This document shows positions 23,735-31,292 of a DNA stretch of 45,595 nt, in pieces (the first letter of the stretch is position 1; each line of letters opens with the position of its first letter). The notes beneath the pieces were generated by a model. That model made no database searches. It saw nothing but the letters and a program-made list of their open reading frames with translations, and was not told the DNA's origin. Both the position numbers and the translations under genes were made by a program. The DNA is from Chloroflexota bacterium (GTDB lineage: Bacteria > Chloroflexota > Dehalococcoidia > Lucifugimonadales > HRBIN23). The DNA lies in NCBI GenBank assembly GCA_016210325.1, contig JACQUK010000141.1, positions 1 through 45,595 of the forward strand. Reading direction: 5' to 3'.

Positions 23735-23801
23735 CGCCACGCTCTCAGCACGACCTGCGAGGCCCCTCTCCGCAGCATGTTGGAAGAGGGGCTTTTGTTT
23801 T
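23705..23801 (+). terminator. Four-segment transcription attenuator
   Basis: Segment 1 is 23705-23716 (AGCCCCTCTTCC), segment 2 is 23717-23726 (GGGGGAGGGG), segment 3 is 23761-23771 (GGCCCCTCTCC) and segment 4 is 23782-23793 (GGAAGAGGGGCT), followed by TTTTGTTTT. Segments 3:4 form a terminator with a one-base bulge, 1:2 and 2:3 are alternative pairs, and 1:4 are perfectly complementary over 12 bp. It lies between leader peptide and the gene at 23840. Confidence 0.6.
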
Positions 23802-23839
23802 GGGCATCGCCCTGCGAATCTCACTTGAGTGGAGGAACC

Positions 23840-24130
23840 ATGTCCCTGTTCGTGGTCCAGCACAAGCACGCCGCCGAGACCTGCCCCGCCGGCCATCCGC
23901 AGATGGGGCCAATGCTGCTGAAACACCTGTCCCCGACCAACACCTCCAGGTTCGGCATCAAGGTCCACGGTGAGGCCGTCGTGAACGGCGGCCACACTTT
24001 CTACCTGGTCCTGGAGGCCCAGGGCGCCGAGGTGGTCAAAGAGTTCATGGCCCCCTTCTACCAGGCTGGCACCGTGGAGGTCTGGCCCGCCAGCACCTGC
24101 GAGCAGGTGGTCGCAAGGGCCGGGTGCTAG
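23840..24130 (+). CDS. Hypothetical small His/Cys-rich protein
   Basis: This is a 96-residue unknown. It opens MSLFVVQHKHAAETCPAGHP, placing three His and one Cys in the first 20 residues, and ends with two more Cys (STCEQVV...AGC). The order strand-helix-strand (FYLVLEAQG)-helix (VVKEFMAPFYQ) suggests a small dimeric alpha/beta-barrel fold. A metal or thiol role is possible in view of the surrounding zinc locus, but is not shown. GGAGG lies 4 nt before the ATG at 23840; an ATG at 23777 within the terminator hairpin is rejected. It is read opposite to znuC and znuB. Confidence 0.6.
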   Translation: MSLFVVQHKHAAETCPAGHPQMGPMLLKHLSPTNTSRFGIKVHGEAVVNGGHTFYLVLEAQGAEVVKEFMAPFYQAGTVEVWPASTCEQVVARAGC

Positions 24131-24161
24131 CCGGCGGCGCTCCAGGTCACGCCGCCCATCG

Positions 24162-24206
24162 CTATGCAGGCCCGGAGGCGCCACCTCGGCGGCCGGGCCC
24201 GCATAG
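24162..24206. terminator. Bidirectional hairpin between convergent genes
   Basis: CTATGC (24162-24167) pairs with GCATAG (24201-24206), and GGCCCGG (24169-24175) with CCGGGCC (24193-24199), giving a long GC-rich stem. It lies between the stop of the small gene (24130) and the stop of znuC (24222). Confidence 0.55.
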
Positions 24207-24221
24207 GGCATCCTCAGCCAG

Positions 24222-24980
24222 CTACCTCTCGTCATGCCGGTGCTCCAACGGGTTCACCGGCACGCCGTAGAGGGCCGACAGGGTGTCCTGGGGCATCTGG
24301 CCCGGCGGCCCATGGAAGACCAGCCTGCCGTTCACACAGGCCACCTTGCTGGCCTCTCGAAAGACCACACCGATGTCATGGGTGACCAGCAGAATGCTCA
24401 GGCCCCGTTCACGGACCAGGGTCCGCAGCATGGCGTAGAAGTGCTCCTCGGCCCCGGCGTCAACCCCCGCGGTAGGCTCGTCCAGAATGAGCAGCCTGGG
24501 ATGCCCCACCAGCGCCCGCGCGATGAGCACCCGCTGCTGCTGTCCTGCGGAGAGGTTTCCGGTCCGCTGGCCCCGCTGTTCCCAAAGGCCCACGGCCTCC
24601 AGGGCATCCCGCACCGAGCGGGGCACCCCCCGCCGGAAGAAGGCCAGCGGGGCGAACCCCTTGTACGCGCCGTGGGCCACCACCTCCGCTACCGTGGCCG
24701 GGAAGGTGTTGTCGAAGCCCGCGGCCCGCTGCGGCACGTACCCGACCCGGTGCCAGTCCCCGAAACCGGCCACCTCCTGGCCGAAGAGGACCACGCGCCC
24801 CCCCTGGGGGTGCAGCAGGCCCAGGGCCAGCTTCACCAGGGTGGTCTTTCCACCCCCATTGGGCCCTACCAGGGCCACCAGCTCGCCCTCGCCGACATTA
24901 AAAGATACATGAGAGACGGACGGCCGTGTGCCGTAGCCAAACGACACGTCCTCAAAGGACAGGAGCGGTGCGCTTCCCAC
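24222..24980 (-). CDS. znuC: Zinc ABC transporter ATP-binding protein, ZnuC-like
   Basis: This 252-residue ABC ATPase has Walker A GPNGGGKTT, signature LSAGQQQRVLIARAL, Walker B LLILDEPTAGVDAG and the switch His in LLVTHDIG. It drives uptake of Zn or Mn through ZnuB. The start is taken as GTG 24980, which shares one base with the znuA stop (TAGTG); a GTG at 24989 is also possible. The longer frame extending to 25331 is inside znuA and is spurious. Confidence 0.9.
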   Translation of the reverse strand: MGSAPLLSFEDVSFGYGTRPSVSHVSFNVGEGELVALVGPNGGGKTTLVKLALGLLHPQGGRVVLFGQEVAGFGDWHRVGYVPQRAAGFDNTFPATVAEVVAHGAYKGFAPLAFFRRGVPRSVRDALEAVGLWEQRGQRTGNLSAGQQQRVLIARALVGHPRLLILDEPTAGVDAGAEEHFYAMLRTLVRERGLSILLVTHDIGVVFREASKVACVNGRLVFHGPPGQMPQDTLSALYGVPVNPLEHRHDER

Positions 24981-25900
24981 TACCGACACTCCATCGCCAA
25001 CCGCAGTGCTTCCAAGTTCTCCGCCATGATGGAGAAGTAGTCCTTGCCAGCAGCCACATCGTCCCGGGTCAGCCCCTCCACGGGATTCAAGACTATCGTC
25101 TGGGCGCCCACCTCGCGGGCTAAGGTCTTGGCCAGCGCCGGGCTTACCAGGGGCTCCACAAAGATGTAGCGCTGGCCAAGCTCCCTGGCCTGCTGGGCAA
25201 TCGAGGCCAACTGCGCCGGGCTTGGCTCCACATCGGTGGAGATCCCGGCGATGGCGATGACCTGGAAGTCGTAGCGGCTGGCCAGGTAGCCCAGAAAGGC
25301 GTGGGACGCAATGACCGTCCGGCGGCCACACTGGGCAAGGCCTTCTCGGTACCGCTGGTCCAGCTCCCCCAGCCTCTGGGCCAGGCGCTGGGCGTTCTCC
25401 TCGAACACCTTCTGCTGGCCGGGGGCGACCCTGATGAGACCGTCCCTGACCGCCGTGGCCTCTTGGGTGGCCAGGATGGGGTCTAGCCAGACATGAGGGT
25501 CGGTCGTGGCCTCACCAGCCTGGCCTTCCGAGGCGGAGATCAGGTCCATCCCGCGGGTGGCTTCCACCACGACCAGGTTGGGCGACTGGACAGCCGCCAG
25601 AGCACGCTCGGCCCAGGGATCGAGCCCCGCACCGTTGTAGACAAACAGGTCCCCAGCGCCAATGTCGGCCATGTCCCGTGGCGATGGCTCCCACTCGTGG
25701 GGCTCCACCCCCAGGGGGACCAGGTTCCTGACCTCCACGGCGTCGCCCCCAATCTGTCGAGCAAAGAACTCCAGCGGGTATGCGGTGGTGACCACGCTCA
25801 CCCTCTCGCCAAGGCCCTCGCGCCCTCTCCCGGCACAGCCACCGGTGGCCAGGGCCACCGCAGCCAGGAGCAGCGCCAACGCCCACACGGGCTTCCTCAT
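24980..25900 (-). CDS. znuA: Zinc ABC transporter substrate-binding lipoprotein, ZnuA-like
   Basis: This 306-residue cluster A-I metal-binding protein has an N-terminal signal (MRKPVWALALLLAAVALATG) and a Cys directly after it as lipid anchor. Metal ligands are His in VEPHEWEPS and in DPHVWLDP, and His in ASHAFLGYLASRY. The acidic His-rich loop of E. coli ZnuA is short or absent. The start at ATG 25900 is preceded by CAGGGATGGCGCGA; an ATG at 25909 is possible. The frame's first start (25939) lies in the candidate Zur box and is rejected. It is the first gene of the znuAC unit. Confidence 0.9.
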   Translation of the reverse strand: MRKPVWALALLLAAVALATGGCAGRGREGLGERVSVVTTAYPLEFFARQIGGDAVEVRNLVPLGVEPHEWEPSPRDMADIGAGDLFVYNGAGLDPWAERALAAVQSPNLVVVEATRGMDLISASEGQAGEATTDPHVWLDPILATQEATAVRDGLIRVAPGQQKVFEENAQRLAQRLGELDQRYREGLAQCGRRTVIASHAFLGYLASRYDFQVIAIAGISTDVEPSPAQLASIAQQARELGQRYIFVEPLVSPALAKTLAREVGAQTIVLNPVEGLTRDDVAAGKDYFSIMAENLEALRLAMECR

Positions 25901-25923
25901 TCGCGCCATCCCTGCAGACTTAC

Positions 25924-25938
25924 TGATACATTGTCTCA
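25924..25938. promoter_or_regulatory. Candidate Zur box upstream of znuA
   Basis: TGATAC-ATT-GTCTCA is a near-palindrome (six of seven pairs). It shares all 12 non-spacer bases with the sequence at 26443-26457 in front of zur. It lies 24 nt before the znuA start. Confidence 0.55.
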
Positions 25939-25981
25939 ATTTGCCGCACGGTTAGCTATGCAATAACCGCTGCCACCCCTG

Positions 25982-26443
25982 CTAGGGGGTTGAAACAGGG
26001 GCCAGCCCGGTCCGTCCCCCCTGGTCAACACAGCTACCACACCGCACGTACACCTCGATGCGGTGCCCTACGATCTGGCCCATGACGTCGGCGCGCAGCT
26101 CCCCCAGGACACTCTCCACGGTGCTGTAGCGGAACTCCTTCACCGCACCACATTCAATGCAGACAGCATGGTGGTGGTGGCCACCCCCCGCGACCACGTA
26201 GCGGGGGGCGCCCTCGGGCAGAGCAATCTTGCAGACCAGCCCCAGGTCTACCAGCAGCCGGATGGTCCGGTAGACCGTGGCCCGGCCAATGCTGGGGTGC
26301 TGGTCCCTGAGCTCCTCGGCCGTGAAGCCTTCTGGATAGCGGGCGATGGCCCGGAACAGGGCGAGGCGCGGGCCAGTGAGGCGATGCCCGGCCTGCCCGA
26401 CCCGCTCCTCCAGGAACAGGGACCCCGGTGCCCAAGTACTCAT
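25982..26443 (-). CDS. zur: Fur-family metalloregulator, Zur-like
   Basis: This 153-residue winged-helix repressor has DNA-recognition helix IGRATVYRTIRLLVDLGLV and the sensor region GGGHHHHAVCIECGAVKEF, with a CxxC structural zinc site and the C-terminal CGSC. The His cluster HHHH plus the next-door znuACB genes argue for zinc sensing. Start ATG 26443 is preferred over the upstream TTG at 26464; the candidate operator TGATACTCGGTCTCA ends on that codon, so the mRNA may be nearly leaderless. It would bind the boxes at 26443 and 25924 when zinc-loaded. Confidence 0.87.
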   Translation of the reverse strand: MSTWAPGSLFLEERVGQAGHRLTGPRLALFRAIARYPEGFTAEELRDQHPSIGRATVYRTIRLLVDLGLVCKIALPEGAPRYVVAGGGHHHHAVCIECGAVKEFRYSTVESVLGELRADVMGQIVGHRIEVYVRCGSCVDQGGRTGLAPVSTP

Positions 26444-26457
26444 GATACTCGGTCTCA
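26443..26457. promoter_or_regulatory. Candidate Zur box at the zur start
   Basis: TGATAC-TCG-GTCTCA repeats the half-sites of the box before znuA in the same orientation. Its last base pair overlaps the zur start codon. The rest of 26465-26678 shows no gene. Confidence 0.5.
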
Positions 26458-26678
26458 GTTGCAACCCAATTTTTAACTCGGCATGGATACCGCTGCCGAG
26501 TTCTCTTAAGCGCGAGTATAGGCTTCCACACGTGGGCCGTCAAGCACAAGCCGGGATAGACCGCTCCCGCCCGCTGGCCTATACTCACGGCAGCAGCGAA
26601 AGAGCTGCGGGCACCAGCACGGGACCTTGTCAGCAGCGGGGCAGCAAGCCGAAGGCCCAGTCCAGGAGGTGAGCGCAC

Positions 26679-28190
26679 ATGACCAAGTACGGAGAGGTAC
26701 AGCAGCACTACGGTAGAATCAAGAATCTCGTCGGCGGTAGCTTCCGCGATTCCCAGAGCGGTGAGATGCTCCCGGTCACCAACCCAGCCACCGGGCAGAC
26801 CATCGCGGAAGTCCCCCTCTCCACAAAGCAGGAGGTAGCAGAGGCGGTGGCGGCGGCCAAGAAGGCGTTCTTAGCCTGGCGAGAGACGCCACCAATGCGG
26901 CGGGTACAGCACCTCTTTCGGCTGAAGGACCTGCTGGAGGCCCACCTGGAGGAGCTAGCCCGCATCGTGACTCAAGAAGAGGGGAAGGCCCTGGAGGAGG
27001 CACGCGGAGAGGTCCGGCGCGCCATCGAGACCACCGAGATGGCCTGTGGCATCCCCACCTTGATGGCAGGCCGCAACCTGGAGGACGTAGCGCCTGGGAT
27101 AGACGAGCATGAGGTCCGGCAGCCATTGGGGGTATTCTGCCAGATTGCTCCTTTCAACTTCCCCGCAATGATCCCCTTCTGGTTCCTCCCCTACGCCGTG
27201 GCCTGCGGCAACACCTACGTGGTGAAGCCATCGGAGCAGGTGCCGCTTACCCAAAGCCGCATCGCCACCCTGATTCAGGAAGCGGGGTTCCCTCCAGGCG
27301 TGGTCAACATGGTCAACGGCGCCAAAGATGTCGTAGACGCCCTCCTGGAGCACCCCGACATCAGGGGCGCCTCCTTCGTGGGGTCAACACCGGTGGCCAG
27401 GTACGTTTATAGCAAGGCCACCGCTCAAGGCAAGCGGGCCCAGTGCCACGCTGGTGCCAAGAACTTCCTGGTAGTTATGCCTGACGCCGACATGCGAGGC
27501 ACCATTGACGCCCTTATCTCCTCCATCTTCGGCTCAGCCGGGGAGCGGTGCCTGGCTGGGTCCGTGGTGATGCCCATAGGGCTGGCCTATGAACCCGTGA
27601 AGGCGGAACTGATGGGGGCCGCCCGCTCCCTGAGGGTCGGGTACGGGCTGGACCCGGCCACCCAAATGGGCCCGGTTATCTCCCGGCGCCACCTCGAGCG
27701 CGTCCATCACTACATCGAACAGGGCGTCCAAGAAGGGGCAAGGCTGCTGCTGGACGGGCGGGACATCCGGGTGCCGGGGTTCGAGGAGGGCTACTTCGTC
27801 GGTCCGACTGTTTTCGACGAAGTGCGCCCGGACATGGCCATCGCCAAGGAAGAGATCTTCGGGCCTGTCGCTTGCCTGATGCCGGCGCGGGACCTGGAGG
27901 AGGCCATCGGGGTCATTGAGGCCAGCCGCTACGGCAACGCCGCCTCCATCTTCACCACCAACGGGGGCCACGCCCGCGAGTTCCAGCACCGGGTGACCTG
28001 CGGCAACATCGGTATCAACGTGGGCATCCCGGCGCCGGTGGCCCCCTTCCCCTTCTCCGGCATGCGGGAGTCCTTCTTCGGCGACCTGCACGGCCAGGGG
28101 CTAGACAGCATCAACTTCTTCACCGAGAGGAAGATCGTCATCACCCGCTGGGCGGGCAAGGAGTACCAGCCCTTCAGGGCCAAGGCGTAG
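26679..28190 (+). CDS. mmsA: CoA-acylating methylmalonate-semialdehyde dehydrogenase
   Basis: This 503-residue member of the CoA-acylating aldehyde dehydrogenase group converts (methyl)malonate semialdehyde to propionyl- or acetyl-CoA with NAD. Features are GGSFRDSQSGEMLPVTNPAT, the NAD site GASFVGSTPVARYVY, HAGAKNFLVVMPDAD and the nucleophile C291 in GERCLAG. The general-base Glu of hydrolytic ALDHs is absent, and GAKNFLVV is typical of MMSDH. It functions in valine, beta-alanine or inositol breakdown. TCCAGGAGGTGAG precedes ATG 26679, a strong ribosome site. It stands alone, with no other pathway gene next to it. Confidence 0.92.
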   Translation: MTKYGEVQQHYGRIKNLVGGSFRDSQSGEMLPVTNPATGQTIAEVPLSTKQEVAEAVAAAKKAFLAWRETPPMRRVQHLFRLKDLLEAHLEELARIVTQEEGKALEEARGEVRRAIETTEMACGIPTLMAGRNLEDVAPGIDEHEVRQPLGVFCQIAPFNFPAMIPFWFLPYAVACGNTYVVKPSEQVPLTQSRIATLIQEAGFPPGVVNMVNGAKDVVDALLEHPDIRGASFVGSTPVARYVYSKATAQGKRAQCHAGAKNFLVVMPDADMRGTIDALISSIFGSAGERCLAGSVVMPIGLAYEPVKAELMGAARSLRVGYGLDPATQMGPVISRRHLERVHHYIEQGVQEGARLLLDGRDIRVPGFEEGYFVGPTVFDEVRPDMAIAKEEIFGPVACLMPARDLEEAIGVIEASRYGNAASIFTTNGGHAREFQHRVTCGNIGINVGIPAPVAPFPFSGMRESFFGDLHGQGLDSINFFTERKIVITRWAGKEYQPFRAKA

Positions 28191-28413
28191 CTGCCCACCG
28201 GCACCTGAGCCTGCCTCCGGTGACAGGGCCTCTGGACCACCCTGTAGCCAGGCAGCACCGTCCACCGCTCGCCCCAAGCAGGCGGGCCGCTAGACCTGCG
28301 TGCTTGGGCATGCTCGCCATTGGCGCGCTGTGGCCGCCCTCTCGCACAATCCGCGATGTTCGTCCTCCCTCAGTTACTGAGCTATGCATAGCCATCTAAA
28401 CTGGTAGCCACAT

Positions 28414-28495
28414 TGTCATGCTGAGGAGCGAAGCGACGAAGCATCTGGGGGCTGTGCCCCACCATCCCAGACCCTTTGCTGCGCTCAGGGTGACA
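28414..28495. repeat. TGTCA-ended dispersed intergenic element
   Basis: An 82-bp unit has TGTCATGCTGAGGAGCG at its left and CGCTCAGGGTGACA at its right, imperfect inverted repeats. It resembles a short intergenic repeat common in this and other genomes. The rest of 28191-28609 has no gene I can support. Confidence 0.5.
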
Positions 28496-28609
28496 GCTTG
28501 GTTTAGGTTTCTGTTCAAGGAACAGTAACACCCCATGCCACCGGATGAAACGAAATGCCGTGGTACCTGCGATAATAGAAGCAGGTAGACCGACATCAAT
28601 GGTCCATTC

Positions 28610-30679
28610 GTGAGAAATCCTTTCGCACCAAACGCCACGATCTCAGAGCGTCAGCTTGCCCGTGGCTTGCGCTGGTGGCTGGGGGAGGGGGTCGTCTCCC
28701 TTGGCTTTAGCAGCATCATGACCAGCGGGTTCCTCACCGCGTTCGCCCTGGCCCTGGGTGCCAGCAACTTCGAAGTCGGCGTCCTTGCCGCCCTACCCTT
28801 TCTTGCCCAACCCCTTCAGTTGGCCACCATCCCATTGGTCGAACGCCTGCGCAGGCGTAAGGCCATCACCGTTTCGAGTTGGGTATTGGCGCAGATGCTG
28901 TGGGTGCCTATCGCGCTGGTCCCGCTGATTGTCGGGGCGCCAAGCTATAGCACGGTCACGGTGCTGCTGGGGCTGGTGGGCATGCGAGCGGTGCTGAGCG
29001 CCGTGACAAGCTGCGCGTGGAATAGCTGGCTCCGAGACCTGCTGCCTCAGGAGAGGCTGGGACGCCTCAACGCACAGCGTCAGGCGTTGGCCAACGCGGC
29101 CGGCCTGGCGTTCGGGCTTGCCGCAGCGCTCTTCGTTGACTTCTGGCTGCGGACTGCCGCGCCGGACCGAGCGGTGATTGGCTATGTGGTGCCCCTGTTG
29201 GCCGGAGCCCTCACCTTGGGTCTGGCTTCGCCCGTCATGATGACCATGATGCCGGAACCCCTCATGCCCGCTCCATCTGGCCCTCGCCCTTCTCTGCTCA
29301 AGACGGTATGGGAGCCCTTCCAGGACCCCAACTACAAGCTGCTGGTGCGATTCCTCTTCCTCTGGGGCCTGGCGTTGAACCTGGCCACTCCCTTCTTCGC
29401 TGTCTATATGCTGAAGCAGTTGGGGCTGTCCGTCTCCGCCGTCATTGCCCTCAGCGTGCTAAGCCAGATGTCGAGCATCCTGTTTCTGGGTGTCTGGGGG
29501 CCTTTCACCGACCGCTTCGGCACGAAGGCTGTGCTGTCCGCCTCGGCCTCCCTCTACATCCTGGTGGTGCTGGGGTGGACCTTCACCACCCTACCAGGGC
29601 GTTACCTCCTCACCATCCCGCTCCTGGTGCTGCTCCACATCATGGCGGGCATCGCCGCGGCGGGTGTCGGGCTCGTGACCAGCACCATAGGGCTGAAGCT
29701 TGCCCCGGCAGGCAAGGCCACTGCCTACCTTGCCGCGGCAGCTCTGGCCGCCAGCCTTGGCGCCGGCCTGGGGCCGCTCATTGGCGGGCGTATTGCGGAC
29801 TACTTTGCTACTCGCCACCTCAGGCTGACCTTGGCCTGGGCAGACCCAACACATGTGATCCAGCTTCCCGCCCTTGACCTGACGGGTTTCGATTTCCTCT
29901 TCGGCATCTCAGTGGTCCTGGGCATCGTCACCTTGAGCGTCCTGCGTGCCCTGCGCGAAGAGGGGGAGGCCCCTCGCACTGCCGTCCTGCAAGCGCTCCT
30001 GGCGCCGGCGCGGGAAAGCCTGCGCCCCATGAGCTCGGTGCCTGGCATAAGCCTCCTGAGCCAGTTCCCGTACAGCTACCTGATGCGAGTGCCCCTGCCA
30101 GGCTTTGACATAGCCCTGGGCGTCGCGGCGTACCAACTAGGGTCATCGGTGCGGACCGCCGTAGCCACCGCCAGCCGCACCCAGCGGATAGGCCGCACGG
30201 TCACCGATGCGGTATCGCGGTCCCTTGGAGAGGCCGCAAGGGACACGATGGAAGCTGGAGAGCGTGGCGCCGACCTGGCCTTCTCCGCCGCCCGAGGCGC
30301 GATGCACGCTGCCACAGAGGTCGCCGGGGACGTTGGGCACCTGGCCCGGCAGGCGATGATTGGGGTTGTCCGTGCCTTCCACCCCACCCCCGCCGACACG
30401 TTGCAGGTCATCAGGGCTGCCGCCTACGGCGCCTTCCAGGGTGCAGAGGAGCTTGACGCCGAGAACCTGGTCAAGATCGCGCTTCAGGTGCTTGAAGGGG
30501 CCCAGGAAGAAGCCGCGGCTTTGGGCCTGCCTCCAGACCTGGCCGCCGCACGAGCAGCCCAGGGCATCCTCGCCGCTGCCCAGCGGCTTCCGCCAGACGT
30601 GCAAGCCAGCCTCCGCCTGAGCATCATGGAGGCGCTACCGCAGGCCTCCCGCGACTTGCTCTCTGTTGCCGGGAGCTAA
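28610..30679 (+). CDS. MFS transporter with a long C-terminal helical extension
   Basis: The first 450 or so residues are a 12-helix MFS domain beginning RGLRWWLGEGVVSLGFSSIM and LALGASNFEVGVLAALPF, of the same lineage as the transporter at 39964-41340. A further 230 residues follow helix 12 with no membrane segment. They are Ala-rich amphipathic helices (ASRTQRIGRTVTDAVSR, AARDTMEAGERGADLAF, ALQVLEGAQEEAAALGLP), which is unusual for MFS proteins of this size (689 residues). The tail probably lies in the cytoplasm. The GTG at 28610 has no strong Shine-Dalgarno sequence (TGGTCCATTC). The substrate is unknown. Confidence 0.82.
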   Translation: MRNPFAPNATISERQLARGLRWWLGEGVVSLGFSSIMTSGFLTAFALALGASNFEVGVLAALPFLAQPLQLATIPLVERLRRRKAITVSSWVLAQMLWVPIALVPLIVGAPSYSTVTVLLGLVGMRAVLSAVTSCAWNSWLRDLLPQERLGRLNAQRQALANAAGLAFGLAAALFVDFWLRTAAPDRAVIGYVVPLLAGALTLGLASPVMMTMMPEPLMPAPSGPRPSLLKTVWEPFQDPNYKLLVRFLFLWGLALNLATPFFAVYMLKQLGLSVSAVIALSVLSQMSSILFLGVWGPFTDRFGTKAVLSASASLYILVVLGWTFTTLPGRYLLTIPLLVLLHIMAGIAAAGVGLVTSTIGLKLAPAGKATAYLAAAALAASLGAGLGPLIGGRIADYFATRHLRLTLAWADPTHVIQLPALDLTGFDFLFGISVVLGIVTLSVLRALREEGEAPRTAVLQALLAPARESLRPMSSVPGISLLSQFPYSYLMRVPLPGFDIALGVAAYQLGSSVRTAVATASRTQRIGRTVTDAVSRSLGEAARDTMEAGERGADLAFSAARGAMHAATEVAGDVGHLARQAMIGVVRAFHPTPADTLQVIRAAAYGAFQGAEELDAENLVKIALQVLEGAQEEAAALGLPPDLAAARAAQGILAAAQRLPPDVQASLRLSIMEALPQASRDLLSVAGS

Positions 30680-30829
30680 GTGGACCGTTCCCTCCCCCAC
30701 CCACCCCAGAAGCACGCCTGGCCGGCTCCAGGGAACAAGCTCTCCAAGGGCTCTTCACCTGGCCACATGGAAAGCTGTAACAGGAACATCGCCAGAAACG
30801 TTGTCCAAGGGTTGCGGCCGCCTGCCCTG

Positions 30830-30867
30830 CACACGGTGGCTGCACGCGCGCGTGCAGCCACCGTGTG
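30830..30867. repeat. 38-bp perfect palindrome
   Basis: The 38 bases 30830-30867 are perfectly self-complementary (CACACGGTGGCTGCACGCG and its complement), with the centre between 30848 and 30849. No T tract follows. It lies 150 bp after the MFS stop and 100 bp before the next promoter, so it may be a terminator or a binding or recombination site. Confidence 0.7.
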
Positions 30868-30968
30868 GTACAAGAAGGCTTGACCTTGGTGGTCACCAGC
30901 GGGCCGGAGGGGCCGATTGACCTCTCCCTGCTTCACCCGAACGATAGCATCGAGTTGCGGTCACGATA

Positions 30969-30997
30969 TTGACACCAGAATAGTCTCCGTATATCAT
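30969..30997 (+). promoter_or_regulatory. Promoter of the copper-protein gene
   Basis: TTGACA (30969-30974), a 17-nt spacer and TATCAT (30992-30997) form a near-consensus promoter. It would give a leader of nearly 290 nt before the ATG at 31293. In 31004-31292 I see no gene other than a possible 49-codon remnant frame (31031-31177) lacking a start codon. Confidence 0.55.
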
Positions 30998-31292
30998 CAT
31001 AGGCATTCTACGTACTTCATCATAGACGTTCATAGGCCCGCAGCCGCACGCTGTCTGGAAGGAGACCATCCGCACCTTCCAAACCAACGGACCGCAGCCA
31101 CGCTGGCGCGTTGATGCTGGCAAAGCAGGCCTCATCTATGTTCCGTCCCCCAGCCAGGACTACGCCCCCAGCCACCTATGACCTGGATCCTCCCCTGACC
31201 CCGAGCGTACGCTCCGGCGCACGATGGAGTTGCCCATCAGGCATTCAAGCTCACGGCGACACAGATTTTCCACTCTACGGAGGTGAGGTGCT

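Noticed and set aside
23676-23735. TPP-riboswitch-like bits (AGATACCC...CTG) in the leader
   Set aside because: The CTGAGA and CCTGAT...GCGTAGGGA parts are missing; the leader-peptide attenuator explains the region better.
24990-25331. N-terminal extension of znuC
   Set aside because: It lies inside znuA in another frame and has no family similarity.
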